64,000 bases of DNA, from NCBI RefSeq assembly GCF_014333585.1, contig NZ_JACSCW010000005.1, positions 248,001 to 312,000 on the forward strand. Reading direction: 5' to 3'. This document shows positions 25,852 to 34,703 of the stretch, piece after piece (position 1 is the stretch's first letter; each line of letters begins with the position of its first letter). The notes under the pieces are model-generated. The model was given only the letters and a program-made list of their open reading frames with translations. It searched no databases and was not told where the DNA came from. A program made the position numbers and the translations under genes. This DNA is from Hymenobacter sp. BT188 (GTDB taxonomy: Bacteria; Bacteroidota; Bacteroidia; Cytophagales; Hymenobacteraceae).

Positions 25852-25916
25852 AAACCAGCCCAAAAAAGCCCCCCAATCTATTATCAGATAGCTGGGGGGC
25901 TTTTTTGGGCTGGTTT
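25852..25916 (+). terminator. Long symmetric terminator, GCCCCCC family
   Basis: A perfect 24-bp stem (25852-25875 with 25893-25916) that extends beyond the A/T tracts into ccagcc/ggctgg, with a second small stem atct/agat in the loop. Confidence 0.88.
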
Positions 25917-25981
25917 AACTTTGTCGAAGCGCTTGATAGGTTAATCGGATATGTGGTATTCGTTTCCAGTAAGATCTACTA

Positions 25982-27898
25982 TCAGTAATGCCAACGCACA
26001 AAAGCTTCAATAGCCTCATACTCAGGCAGACCTAGGCGGTCGTAAATCTGCGCGGTGGTGCGGTTGCGTTCCTCGGCCCGCTGCCAGAACTCGCGCTGAT
26101 CGGCACCAGGAAACAGCGGCCGGTCCTTCTGTGACTGATGCTTGAAGATGGCTCGCCGCTTACGCGTTAGCTCCTCCGGGCTGATGGGGACTGCCATTTC
26201 GATCTGATCGATGTCCCATTCCTGCCAGGCACCGCGGTAAAGCCACACCCAACAATCTTGCAGCCATTCCGCCCCTTCCGCTTTTAGGCGCTGTACTGCC
26301 TGAAAAATGGCCGACAGACAAACGCGGTGCGTGCCGTGCGGGTCAGATAAGTCGCCGGCGGCATAAATCTGCTGGGGCCTGATTTCATTCAGCAAGTCAA
26401 TGGTAAGCTGAATATCTTCTTCGCCCAAGGGCTTTTTGCGTACGCGTCCGGTTTCATAAAACGGCAGATCCATGAAGTGTGCATTCTCGTCGGGCACACC
26501 GGCATACCGGCAGGCCGACTTCGCCTCACCCCGCCGAATCAATCCCTTAATCTGCTGTACCTCACTTGAGTCGACCTGACCGGGAGCCTTATTTTGCAGG
26601 AAGTCGACTACGCGCCTGTATAAATTCTCGGCAGGCTGCTCATCGAGGCGAAAAGCCTCATCATAGTCGGCCACAAACTCGGCAAAACGAATAGCTTCTT
26701 CATCGAATACTGCGATGTTGCCCGATGTCTGGTAGGCTACGTGCACCTCATGGCCCTGATCTACCAACCGTAGCAAGGTACCGCCCATCGATATTACATC
26801 ATCATCAGGGTGAGGGCTAAAAATGAGCACCCGCTTCGGAAACGGCTCCGCTCGCTCGGGGCGGTGCGAGTCATCGGCGCTAGGTTTGCCCCCCGGCCAA
26901 CCCGTAATGGTGTGCTGCAGCTCATTGAATACTTTAATATTAATACTATACGCCTGCCCCGATTCGGCCAGCAAACCCGAAAGCCCATGCTCGTTATAAT
27001 CTTGATCAGTGAGCTTAAGAATCGGCTTTTGCAACTGGCGGGCTAGCCATGTCACGGCCTTGCGCACGAAGGCCGCATCCTGCCAGTTACAAGGCAGATC
27101 GGCTAACCACGGCGTTTTTCGGGCGGTCAGCTCAGCTCCGGCGGCCTCATCCAGCACAACGCGCACGTTGGGGTGCTTTTGTAAGTAAGTAGCTGGCACA
27201 GAGTCCGTCATGTCGCCTTCTACCATGCGCTTAATCACGGCGGCTTTTCCCTCGCCCCAGGCTAGCAATACAATTTCACGGGCTTCCAGAATAGTACCTA
27301 CGCCCATAGTAATAGCACGCCGCGGTACGTTCTCTTCTCCGTAAAAGTCGCTGGCCGCGTCGGTCCGGGTAATATGGTCGAGCGTGATGAGGCGAGTACG
27401 GGAGGCCGCGCCGGAACCGGGCTCATTGAATCCAATATGTCCCGTGCGCCCAATACCCAGAATCTGCAAATCAATACCTCCTGCCTCCCGAATCTGCTCC
27501 TCGTAACGCCGGCAGAATTCCACCACCTCTTCCACCGGCACTGTGCCATCTGGAATATGCACATTGGCCGCCGGAATATCCACGTGGTCAAACAGATACT
27601 CGTGCATGAACCGCACATAGCTCTGTAAGGAATCCGGAGCCATTGGGAAGTACTCGTCCAGGTTGAACGTAATAACATTCTGAAAACTAAGTTCTTCCTG
27701 TTGATGCATTCGCACCAATTCCTCATAGAGGCGGGTAGGAGTGGAGCCTGTAGCTAATCCAAGTACACAGCTTCGTCCCTCCGCCGCCCGTTGCCGAATC
27801 AGACTCGCTATGTCTTGGGCTACGGCTACGGAAGCCTGTTCCGAGTCGACATAAACGGTAGTTGGAATGCGTTCGGTGGAAGTGTCTAGTAAGTTCAT
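25982..27898 (-). CDS. nagB: Glucosamine-6-phosphate deaminase fused to a PIG-L/LmbE deacetylase domain
   Basis: The first 290 residues are a NagB domain: LGLATGSTPT, NLDEYFPMAP with the catalytic aspartate, and LGIGRTGHIGFNEPGS. It opens the glucosamine-6-phosphate ring and releases ammonia to give fructose-6-phosphate, the reverse of GlmS. After a linker, residues from about 355 carry a PIG-L-type zinc deacetylase domain (SPHPDDDVISMGGT, then DPHGTHR). The 638-residue two-domain form is a recurring Bacteroidota architecture. Together the domains could deacetylate and deaminate an amino sugar in one polypeptide, but which substrate the second domain uses is not shown. One motif copy (26888-26894) lies in the linker. 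Confidence 0.92.
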   Translation of the reverse strand: MNLLDTSTERIPTTVYVDSEQASVAVAQDIASLIRQRAAEGRSCVLGLATGSTPTRLYEELVRMHQQEELSFQNVITFNLDEYFPMAPDSLQSYVRFMHEYLFDHVDIPAANVHIPDGTVPVEEVVEFCRRYEEQIREAGGIDLQILGIGRTGHIGFNEPGSGAASRTRLITLDHITRTDAASDFYGEENVPRRAITMGVGTILEAREIVLLAWGEGKAAVIKRMVEGDMTDSVPATYLQKHPNVRVVLDEAAGAELTARKTPWLADLPCNWQDAAFVRKAVTWLARQLQKPILKLTDQDYNEHGLSGLLAESGQAYSINIKVFNELQHTITGWPGGKPSADDSHRPERAEPFPKRVLIFSPHPDDDVISMGGTLLRLVDQGHEVHVAYQTSGNIAVFDEEAIRFAEFVADYDEAFRLDEQPAENLYRRVVDFLQNKAPGQVDSSEVQQIKGLIRRGEAKSACRYAGVPDENAHFMDLPFYETGRVRKKPLGEEDIQLTIDLLNEIRPQQIYAAGDLSDPHGTHRVCLSAIFQAVQRLKAEGAEWLQDCWVWLYRGAWQEWDIDQIEMAVPISPEELTRKRRAIFKHQSQKDRPLFPGADQREFWQRAEERNRTTAQIYDRLGLPEYEAIEAFVRWHY

Positions 27899-28310
27899 AG
27901 GAGCGAATGAAGGTGGCGCAGAAGTATTATCATCGGCTATTCAGCTGCCGAGCAGCTACAGGATGCATTCAGCTGGAAAAGAAGTGAAAAAAAGCTTCTT
28001 AGCGCAGATAGCGCTCGGTTTTTTTCTGAGTTGATGGTAATACATCAGCCAAAACCCCACTTCGCATTGGAATTAGCAGGCCGATGACAAGTAGTGAATA
28101 CCAGCTAGCTTAGTAGCGGCTTGTCCAAATCTTATAGACAATCTGTGTACTTAGCTTTGCCCAAGTACACCGGTAAGTTTTTGATAGTATAAAGCCAGTA
28201 CACCGCACGATTTGCTCTCCAGCGCCGTATCCAGCATTAAATTTGGCTGCCTAAGCTGAGGTGGTACGCTGTAGAATCTACCTATCATGCTTGACGATTT
28301 TACCCCAAAA
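27899..28310. other. Gene-free interval between nagB and tRNA-Phe
   Basis: About 410 bases with no convincing frame. A weak hairpin agcgc/gcgct at 28001-28015 followed by CGGTTTTTTT could act as a plus-strand terminator, though nothing is transcribed towards it. AGTACACCG occurs twice (28164-28172 and 28197-28205), with an inverted GTGTACT at 28145-28151. No RNA gene was recognised. Confidence 0.5.
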
Positions 28311-28346
28311 ACAAAAAACCCTCTCCGCTATTTGCGAAGAGGGTTT
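28311..28346 (-). terminator. Terminator of tRNA-Phe
   Basis: Minus-strand stem aaaccctcttcgc / gcggagagggttt with one mismatch, then TTTTTGTTTTT, 5 bases past the tRNA. Confidence 0.8.
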
Positions 28347-28350
28347 CTAG

Positions 28351-28423
<73 letters not shown>

Positions 28424-28456
28424 AACTTTCCTTAGTCCTTTACGGCTTAGGAGTGG

Positions 28457-28486
28457 CAAAAGTAGTAAACCAAAAGTAAGCTGCAA
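28457..28486 (-). promoter_or_regulatory. Promoter of tRNA-Phe
   Basis: Minus strand -33 TTG (28484-28486), 19-nt spacer, -7 TACTTTTG (28457-28464), an exact consensus match, 34 nt before the tRNA. A second TACTTTTG lies at 28471-28478. Confidence 0.7.
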
Positions 28487-28519
28487 CACTTACCTTAAAA
28501 AAGTTTTCGCTTAAAATCT

Positions 28520-28527
28520 TAAATTTG
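28520..28527 (+). promoter_or_regulatory. Candidate -7 element of the Fe-S protein operon
   Basis: TAAATTTG, an exact match to TANNTTTG. It covers the TTG that would start the longest frame, which argues for translation from GTG 28579 instead. Confidence 0.5.
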
Positions 28528-28578
28528 TTAGGCATAACGAGTACTTTTCGGTCGAACCCACCACCCAACTACTTTCCT

Positions 28579-29970
28579 GTGACTATCGAAAACATCATTT
28601 TCCTGCTGGTAGCCATTGTCGGTTTCGGCTTGTTTGCCTGGCAAGCGCGAAAGATCCGCGCCAACATTCTCGTAGGCCGTGACCGGGATATGTCGGGCAA
28701 TATCGGGGAGCGGCTGCAAAAAACCTTACTAGTGGCTTTTGGACAACAGAAAATGTTCAAGCGTATTACACCAGCTCTGTTGCATCTGGTGGTGTATGTA
28801 GGGTTTTTGGTGATCAATATTGAGGTGATTGAAATTGTAATTGACGGCGTATTTGGTACGCACCGTGTTTTGCAGTTTCTGGGACCGGTGTATGATGTGC
28901 TGATGGCGACCAATGAGATATTGGGGGCACTGGTGATTATAGCAGTTATTGCTTTCTGGTGGCGGCGCAATGTGAAAAAGGTGCGTCGCTTCTCAGGGCC
29001 CGAAATGCGTGCTTGGCCGCGTATCGATGCCGATATGATTCTGTACATCGAAGTAGTGCTGATGGTAGCGCTGTTTGTGATGAACACATCTGATTTAAAG
29101 TGGCATCGTCTACAAAATTTGGAGATGCCGGGTTCATTTCCAGTTAGCTCATTACTAATGAGCATTTTCCCTAGTGATTTGAATTTGTTACACTTCCTGG
29201 AGCGTGCAGGGTGGTGGGCGCACATTGTGGGGATTCTGATTTTCCTGAACTACCTGCCGAGCAGCAAGCACTTTCACATTATCATGGCCTTCCCGAACGT
29301 GTACTACTCGCGGCTGGTGCCGCAGGGGCAGTTCTCGAATGTGGACAGCATTACCCATGAGGTAAAAGCCATGATGGACCCTAGTTATCAGGTGCCCGCC
29401 CCACCAGTAGGTCCCGACGGCTCGGCGTTAGCGCCTACCTCATTTGGAGCCAAAGACGTTGAAGATTTAGCTTGGACTAATCTGCTCAACGCGTATTCCT
29501 GCACGGAGTGCGGACGCTGCACTGCCTCGTGCCCAGCCAATATCACGGGTAAGCTATTGTCGCCGCGTAAGATCATCATGGATACCCGCGACCGGATGGA
29601 GGAGAAGTACAACTCTCCGCTGATTTTTCAGCCTAACCAATACGGTGACGCTAGCAAAGGCACGGAGCGGGTAAAAGTAGAAGCTGATCAAAACACGTTG
29701 CTGCGTGGTAAGGTAACGCCCGAAGAGCTGTGGGCTTGCACAACCTGCAACGCCTGCGTGGAGTCGTGCCCAGTAAATATTAACCCGCTCGAGTCTATCA
29801 TTGAGATGCGCCGCTTCTTGGTGCTAGAAGAGTCGGCTGCACCGCATTCGTTGAATGTGATGTTCTCCAATATTGAGAATAATGGTGCGCCGTGGGCTTT
29901 TTCGCCCTCCGACCGCTTCAATTGGGCTGATGAACTGTATTTGGCCGAGAAACAAGCTGTAACAGCATAA
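28579..29970 (+). CDS. Membrane Fe-S protein, heterodisulfide-reductase-like
   Basis: About five N-terminal transmembrane helices (residues 1-230, nitrate-reductase-gamma-like, probably haem- or quinone-facing) are followed by a ferredoxin-type domain with two CxxCxxCxxxCP motifs, CTECGRCTASCP and CTTCNACVESCP, ligating two 4Fe-4S clusters. The frame is open from TTG 28525, but a -7 box covers that codon, so GTG 28579 (463 residues) is preferred. With the next gene it resembles the HdrDE/GlpC/LutA-type oxidoreductases; in Bacteroidota such pairs probably pass electrons from ETF or another dehydrogenase to quinone. That role is inferred. Confidence 0.83.
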   Translation: MTIENIIFLLVAIVGFGLFAWQARKIRANILVGRDRDMSGNIGERLQKTLLVAFGQQKMFKRITPALLHLVVYVGFLVINIEVIEIVIDGVFGTHRVLQFLGPVYDVLMATNEILGALVIIAVIAFWWRRNVKKVRRFSGPEMRAWPRIDADMILYIEVVLMVALFVMNTSDLKWHRLQNLEMPGSFPVSSLLMSIFPSDLNLLHFLERAGWWAHIVGILIFLNYLPSSKHFHIIMAFPNVYYSRLVPQGQFSNVDSITHEVKAMMDPSYQVPAPPVGPDGSALAPTSFGAKDVEDLAWTNLLNAYSCTECGRCTASCPANITGKLLSPRKIIMDTRDRMEEKYNSPLIFQPNQYGDASKGTERVKVEADQNTLLRGKVTPEELWACTTCNACVESCPVNINPLESIIEMRRFLVLEESAAPHSLNVMFSNIENNGAPWAFSPSDRFNWADELYLAEKQAVTA

Positions 29971-30028
29971 ACCAAAGCGTCATGCCACCCAACGAATAGC
30001 ATGGCAAACGATATCAAAAACTAACTAA

Positions 30029-30931
30029 ATGGCTGAGCAAATCACCAAGCGTCAAGTTACCGTTCCTGTTATGGCCGATTTGGCTGCCCGCGGCGAGCAA
30101 CCCGAAATTCTGTTTTGGGTGGGTTGCGCAGGCGCCTTCGACGACCGCTATAAGCGCGTGACCCGGGCTTTTGTACGCATTCTGGAACACGTAGGCATAA
30201 AGTACGCTGTGCTGGGCATGGAAGAAACCTGCACTGGCGACCCCGCTAAGCGCGCCGGCAATGAGTTCCTGTTTCAGATGCAGGCCATGCAGAACATCAC
30301 TACCCTGGATGGCTACCAGATCAAGAAGATTGTGACGGCCTGCCCGCACTGCTTTAATACGATAAAGAACGAATACCCGGCGCTGGGGGGCAATTATGAA
30401 GTTATTCACCACAGCACGTTCCTTCAGCAGCTTATCAACGAAGGCAAAGTAGGCGTGGCTGGCGGCGGCGAGTTTAAAGGTCGGCGCATTACGTTCCATG
30501 ACTCTTGTTACCTGGGCCGGGCCAACAATATTTACGAAGCGCCCCGCGACGTACTAGCCACCCTCGATGCTGACTTGGTGGAGATGAAGCGGAGTAAGGC
30601 TAATGGCCTGTGCTGCGGAGCGGGTGGCGCGCAGATGTGGAAAGAAGCAGAGCCGGGCAACAAAGAAGTGAACATCGAGCGCACTGAAGAAGCTCTCTTT
30701 ACGCTGGATGGCAACGCTCCTGCATTAGCGCAAACGCGTGGTGTAGAAGATGGCAATGCCGGCGCTACGCCAAGCCCGCGCACTAACGGGCAGGGGGCAA
30801 TTATTGCGGTGTCGTGCCCTTTCTGCATGACCATGATGAGCGACGGTGTGAAGAACAAAGAGCGTGAGTCGGATGTGCAGGTTTTCGATTTGGCGGAGCT
30901 GATTGCTAGTGCTGAAGGATTGAACGCCTAG
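30029..30931 (+). CDS. CCG-domain Fe-S protein (HdrB/HdrD-like)
   Basis: A 300-residue soluble partner of the preceding gene, 58 bases downstream. It has two cysteine-rich (CCG) domains: the first with CAGAFDD, EETCTGD and ACPHCFNTIKNEY, the second with HDSCYLGR, LCCGAGG and CPFCMTMM. These bind the unusual 4Fe-4S cluster of heterodisulfide reductases. Between LCCGAGG and CPFCM, at about residues 224-256, lies an extra glycine/alanine/proline-rich segment not expected in the family. A terminator follows. Motif copy at 30385-30391. Confidence 0.88.
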   Translation: MAEQITKRQVTVPVMADLAARGEQPEILFWVGCAGAFDDRYKRVTRAFVRILEHVGIKYAVLGMEETCTGDPAKRAGNEFLFQMQAMQNITTLDGYQIKKIVTACPHCFNTIKNEYPALGGNYEVIHHSTFLQQLINEGKVGVAGGGEFKGRRITFHDSCYLGRANNIYEAPRDVLATLDADLVEMKRSKANGLCCGAGGAQMWKEAEPGNKEVNIERTEEALFTLDGNAPALAQTRGVEDGNAGATPSPRTNGQGAIIAVSCPFCMTMMSDGVKNKERESDVQVFDLAELIASAEGLNA

Positions 30932-30961
30932 CATCGAGCTGGAAGGCATTTTTGTTTATTC

Positions 30962-31001
30962 GAAACAGCCTCGTCGGAACTTCCCGGCGAGGCTGTTTCT
31001 T
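30962..31001 (+). terminator. Terminator after the Fe-S pair
   Basis: A 12-bp perfect stem gaaacagcctcg (30962-30973) with cgaggctgtttc (30988-30999), then TTTG. Confidence 0.7.
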
Positions 31002-31045
31002 TGTATCATTAGAGTGTGTATTTCTAAGTTTCAAGCTACTCCTCC

Positions 31046-31546
31046 ATGTTTGTTCCGTTCAAAGAATTGCCCCCCAGCGCCCGCATTTGGATTTATCAGG
31101 CTGACCGGCCGCTTACGGAGGCAGAGCTAGCGGCTGTTGAGCCCGCGCTGGCTCAGTTCGCCGCCGAGTGGACCAGTCATGGCCGCACGCTACGCGCTTC
31201 GGCGGCCTTTCGGCACGGACAGTTTTTGGTGTTGGGCTTAGATGAAGCGGTAGCTGGTGCAAGTGGCTGCTCTATTGATGCTTCCGTGCGATTTGTGCAT
31301 GGCTTGGAGAAGCAACTGGGTGCAAATCTGTTGGAGAAGTCGCACTTAGCTTTCCTCGTTGATGGACAGGTGCAGTTGCTCGACCGGCGGGCGTTACGTG
31401 AGGCGGTGGCCACTGGCAAGCTCCAGCCCGAAACGCCTTATTTTGACAATACCATTGCCCAGCACGGCAAGCTAGCGGCAGCGTGGCCCGCACCGGCCGC
31501 TGAGACTTGGTTAGCCAAATACTTTCAACCCTCGCCGCAGCGTTGA
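31046..31546 (+). CDS. Conserved Bacteroidota protein (often labelled 'ABC transporter ATPase' without motifs)
   Basis: A 166-residue cytoplasmic protein starting MFVPFKELPPSARIWIYQADR, with WTSHG, FLVLGLDE and GCSIDASVRF blocks. I recall homologues in many Bacteroidota annotated as 'ABC transporter ATPase', but no Walker A, Walker B or signature motif is present, so that name should not be trusted. The conserved cysteine in SGCSID may be functional. It stands alone between the Fe-S operon and the OmpA gene. A motif copy (31069-31075) lies at codons 8-11 (LPPS). Confidence 0.75.
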   Translation: MFVPFKELPPSARIWIYQADRPLTEAELAAVEPALAQFAAEWTSHGRTLRASAAFRHGQFLVLGLDEAVAGASGCSIDASVRFVHGLEKQLGANLLEKSHLAFLVDGQVQLLDRRALREAVATGKLQPETPYFDNTIAQHGKLAAAWPAPAAETWLAKYFQPSPQR

Positions 31547-31646
31547 ACTTACGGCTCTACTCCTGCCGAAACTTAGTATTATTGTTAGGCATAACAACAT
31601 TGCTAGTCTACGCTGCCAGCTTTACCCTTCCTACTGCTTTCCTTCT

Positions 31647-33578
31647 ATGAAGAATTCTATTGTTGTATGGGCTGCCGCCGGATCAGTGGCTGCGTTGGGC
31701 CTTAGCGGCTGCGCTACCTCCGAATCTGGTACGAAAGCCGATAAGCGCTTTGCTCGCGGTGAATATGAAACGGCTATTGCCTTATACAAAGCGCAGGCGG
31801 AGCGGGGCAAAAATGCCCCCCAAAGCAATTTTCGGGTAGGCGAAGCCTATCGACTATCCAACCGTATCGAGCAGGCCGAGCTATATTATAAAATGGCCGT
31901 TGGAGCAGGCTTGAAGAACGCTGATGCTGGCTTCTATTATGGATTGGCACTAAAAGCCAATGGTAAATACGATGAGGCTATTGCCCAGTTTGATGACTAC
32001 GTAAAGCTGGGCACTAACCGCGCCTTGGCTGCCCGGGCCGAAATAGAGGCCAAAAATACACGCTTGAGCAAAGAGCTTTTGGCGCTAAAAACGCGCGATG
32101 AAATTCAACCCCTCGATCAAGTAAACTCCGAGTCGGCGGACTTTAGCGCCACCATGATTCCGGACACCAAGGAAATTGTGTTTGCCTCGGGCCGAGATGG
32201 AAAGAAGTACTTAGGCAATGGGGAAGGGTTTAATGACCTGTATGCCATTCGCTTTGAGGATGCGGAGAAGATGACTGGCGGCACCGTTCGCAAGCTGGAT
32301 CCCATCTTTAACACCGAAGGCATGCACGAAGCAAGCGCCACGTATAGCCCCGATGGCAAAATGGTCGTGTTTGCCCGCTCGAATAGTGGTAAGAAAAAGG
32401 GGTACCTGAGCGTTGACTTATGGGCTTCTTACTACCGCAGTGGCGCCTGGACCGAGCCCGCGCTCATCAATATCAACGACCGCACCACTGACGACTTCTC
32501 GCCTGTTTTCTCCCCCGATGGCGAAACGCTCTACTTTGCCTCCGGCCGTAAAGGTGGCGAAGGCGGCACCGATCTTTACAAAGCGACCATAGCCGCCAAT
32601 GGTCGTTTCGCGCCCGCCGAAAATCTGGGTCCTGAAATCAATACGCCGGGCAATGAGAGCTTTCCTGCCATTGCTCCCGATGGCACGCTGTTTTTCTCCT
32701 CCGACGGGCACCCCGGCATCGGCAAGCTGGATGTGTTTGTGGTCGATAAGGGCAAAGTGCGCAATCTGGGCGCGCCCTTCAATAGCAGCGGCGACGATTT
32801 TGCTCCCTACTTCACGGCCCAAAACGTGGGTGTATTCTCTTCGAACCGGGCAGGTGGCAAAGGCAGCGACGACTTGTACCGCTTCCGCCGCAATACCACC
32901 AAGCTCGTCAACTTCTTCGTGGATGGCACTGTGCTGGAGCGCGACGCCAAAACCGGGACTACGAAGCCCGTCGCCTCCGAAAACGTGGAGTTGTTTGCCA
33001 ATGGCAACCGTAAACTTCTGGAAGTCACCACCGATGCTGACGGTAAGTTTAGCTTCAAGCTCGACTCGGCCACGACCTATGCACTGGTGGCTGACCGCCC
33101 CGGCTACTTCACGGCCCGTACTTCCGTAACGACGGTAGGCAAGATGCCGGCTCAAGATCAGTTGCCGGAATTAGTGAATGACATTCGCCTGCCCGCGACA
33201 CTCACGCTCAATAAGATTGTGAAGAACGTGGCCATTGTAGTCGAGAATATCTTCTACGATTACAACAAAGCCGACATTCGTCCTGATGCCGCAATTGAGT
33301 TGGACAAGCTGGTTGAAACGCTGAATGACAACCCCAAAATCACGATTGAGCTAAGCTCCCACACTGACTCGCGCGGTAAGGACGCGTATAACGCCAGCTT
33401 ATCGCAGCGTCGTGCGCAATCAGCGGTCGATTATATCATTTCCAAAGGCATTGCGAAAGAGCGCATTACGGCCAAAGGCTATGGCGAAACGCAACCAGTC
33501 GTTCGCAACGCCAAAACCGAGGAGCAGCACCAGCGCAACCGTCGTACGGAGTTCAAAGTGACGCGCATAGCTGAATAA
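31647..33578 (+). CDS. OmpA-family lipoprotein with TPR, PD40 and regulatory-like domains
   Basis: A 643-residue outer-membrane lipoprotein: signal ending LSGC (Cys22), TPR-like repeats (about 30-140), a WD40-like PD40 beta-propeller (repeats such as FSPDGETLYFASGRKGGEGGTDLY and IAPDGTLFFSSDG), a carboxypeptidase-regulatory/Cna-B-like domain (about 420-500), and a C-terminal OmpA peptidoglycan-binding domain (VENIFYDYNKADIRPDA, LSSHTDSRGKDAYN, LSQRRAQSAVDYI). The same architecture is found in PorE and other T9SS-associated or gliding proteins of Bacteroidota, so anchoring a secretion or motility complex to the cell wall is possible. A motif copy is at 31815-31821. Confidence 0.9.
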   Translation: MKNSIVVWAAAGSVAALGLSGCATSESGTKADKRFARGEYETAIALYKAQAERGKNAPQSNFRVGEAYRLSNRIEQAELYYKMAVGAGLKNADAGFYYGLALKANGKYDEAIAQFDDYVKLGTNRALAARAEIEAKNTRLSKELLALKTRDEIQPLDQVNSESADFSATMIPDTKEIVFASGRDGKKYLGNGEGFNDLYAIRFEDAEKMTGGTVRKLDPIFNTEGMHEASATYSPDGKMVVFARSNSGKKKGYLSVDLWASYYRSGAWTEPALININDRTTDDFSPVFSPDGETLYFASGRKGGEGGTDLYKATIAANGRFAPAENLGPEINTPGNESFPAIAPDGTLFFSSDGHPGIGKLDVFVVDKGKVRNLGAPFNSSGDDFAPYFTAQNVGVFSSNRAGGKGSDDLYRFRRNTTKLVNFFVDGTVLERDAKTGTTKPVASENVELFANGNRKLLEVTTDADGKFSFKLDSATTYALVADRPGYFTARTSVTTVGKMPAQDQLPELVNDIRLPATLTLNKIVKNVAIVVENIFYDYNKADIRPDAAIELDKLVETLNDNPKITIELSSHTDSRGKDAYNASLSQRRAQSAVDYIISKGIAKERITAKGYGETQPVVRNAKTEEQHQRNRRTEFKVTRIAE

Positions 33579-33594
33579 CGATCTGCATAGAACC

Positions 33595-33630
33595 AAAAAA
33601 GCCCCCCGTACACGTACGGGGGGCTTTTTT
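33595..33630 (+). terminator. Symmetric terminator, GCCCCCC family
   Basis: A6, then GCCCCCCGTAC (33601-33611) with GTACGGGGGGC (33614-33624), then T6. Confidence 0.88.
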
Positions 33631-33852
33631 GTGCTTTGGTGTATCCCTCAATCTTGTGGTAGCTAATTTCAGCAACACACCTAAGAACAAGTGATAGAGA
33701 TAGTTAGAAACGACCTAAAGTAATAAGAGGCTGATAATTAAAACGCTAACCTTACTATGAAATCGAATAGGATTTACTATATTCAAAATGGCATAATACT
33801 TGGCTTAAAGAAGCTATCGGGAGCATCCCTATTGCTCTCACATTCTTCACAC

Positions 33853-34626
33853 ATGAAAAAGGCCTTACTTCTGAGCATCAGTTTGCTGGTGCTATTATCG
33901 GCCCAGCTGCGTGCGGCGCCGGTTATTGTCAACTTTGCTTCCGAGCGCGGGGTGCCGTTTCACTTGGTATTCGATGGGCAGCCGCTGACGCGTGGCGGCG
34001 TACGCCAAGTGTCCATCGACCGCCTTGCTCCGGGTTTCCACTGGGCTGAATTTCGAATTCCGACGCCTTACGGTCGGGCCGTCAACTACCGTACGCGCGT
34101 GTTTCTGGATCCGGGGTTGGAGACTAGCTACGTGCTTATTGCCCGTAATGGCTTCGCGCCAGCGTTGCGGAAAGTAGCTGCCGTGCCGCTCGGCCTAGGC
34201 CGCGGACCTGGCCGTCGGGCGTATCCCGATGACGTCATTTACGATGATGACCGACGGGAGCCGAACGCGCCCGTTGACCCTTATGGGGCGTACCACAACG
34301 GTCCGGGCACGGCCTACCCTGGCGCTTATCAGGTAATGACGCCGCAGGACGTCGACGCGTTGGCACAAGCGCTGGCAAATCGTTCCTTCGATAGCGACAA
34401 GCTGCTAGTGGCCCGCCAAGCCTTGAGCGAAACGGGCATCCGGGCCGATGATTTGCGCCACCTGCTCACGCAGTTCGACTTCGATAAAGACAAGCTGGAG
34501 TTAGCCAAATATGCGTACCCTGCGGTGGCTGATCGGCAGAATTTCTATCGGGTTTACGACGTGTTTCGCTTCAGTTCCAGCGCCCGTGAGCTGGAGGCTT
34601 TCGTAGAGCGCAACCGAGGGCGATAG
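33853..34626 (+). CDS. DUF4476 domain secreted protein
   Basis: The open frame begins at 33757, but ATG 33853 starts a standard signal peptide (MKKALLLSISLLVLLSAQLRAAP), giving 257 residues. The N-terminal half is a beta-rich domain (FHLVFDGQPL, PGFHWAEFRI). A proline/aspartate-rich linker leads to the C-terminal DUF4476 helical domain (MTPQDVDALAQALANRSFDSDKL to the ELEAFVERN end), built from repeated F-D-x-D-K-L units. Function unknown; periplasmic or surface. Enclosed by two GCCCCCC-family terminators, so it is a single-gene unit. Confidence 0.85.
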   Translation: MKKALLLSISLLVLLSAQLRAAPVIVNFASERGVPFHLVFDGQPLTRGGVRQVSIDRLAPGFHWAEFRIPTPYGRAVNYRTRVFLDPGLETSYVLIARNGFAPALRKVAAVPLGLGRGPGRRAYPDDVIYDDDRREPNAPVDPYGAYHNGPGTAYPGAYQVMTPQDVDALAQALANRSFDSDKLLVARQALSETGIRADDLRHLLTQFDFDKDKLELAKYAYPAVADRQNFYRVYDVFRFSSSARELEAFVERNRGR

Positions 34627-34643
34627 ATAATCTATTAAGCATT

Positions 34644-34680
34644 AAAAAAGCCCCCCAGAATGTTTCTGGGGGGCTTTTTT
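34644..34680. terminator. Symmetric bidirectional terminator, GCCCCCC family
   Basis: A 17-bp perfect stem, AAAAAAGCCCCCCAGAA (34644-34660) with its complement at 34664-34680, 3-nt loop. Lies between convergent DUF4476 and DUF4293 genes. Confidence 0.88.
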
Positions 34681-34703
34681 GTGACTCGGTAGTGCAGTAG
34701 AAG

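Noticed and set aside
31046..31546. ABC transporter ATPase
   Set aside because: The label is common for homologues, but no Walker A, Walker B or signature motif can be found.
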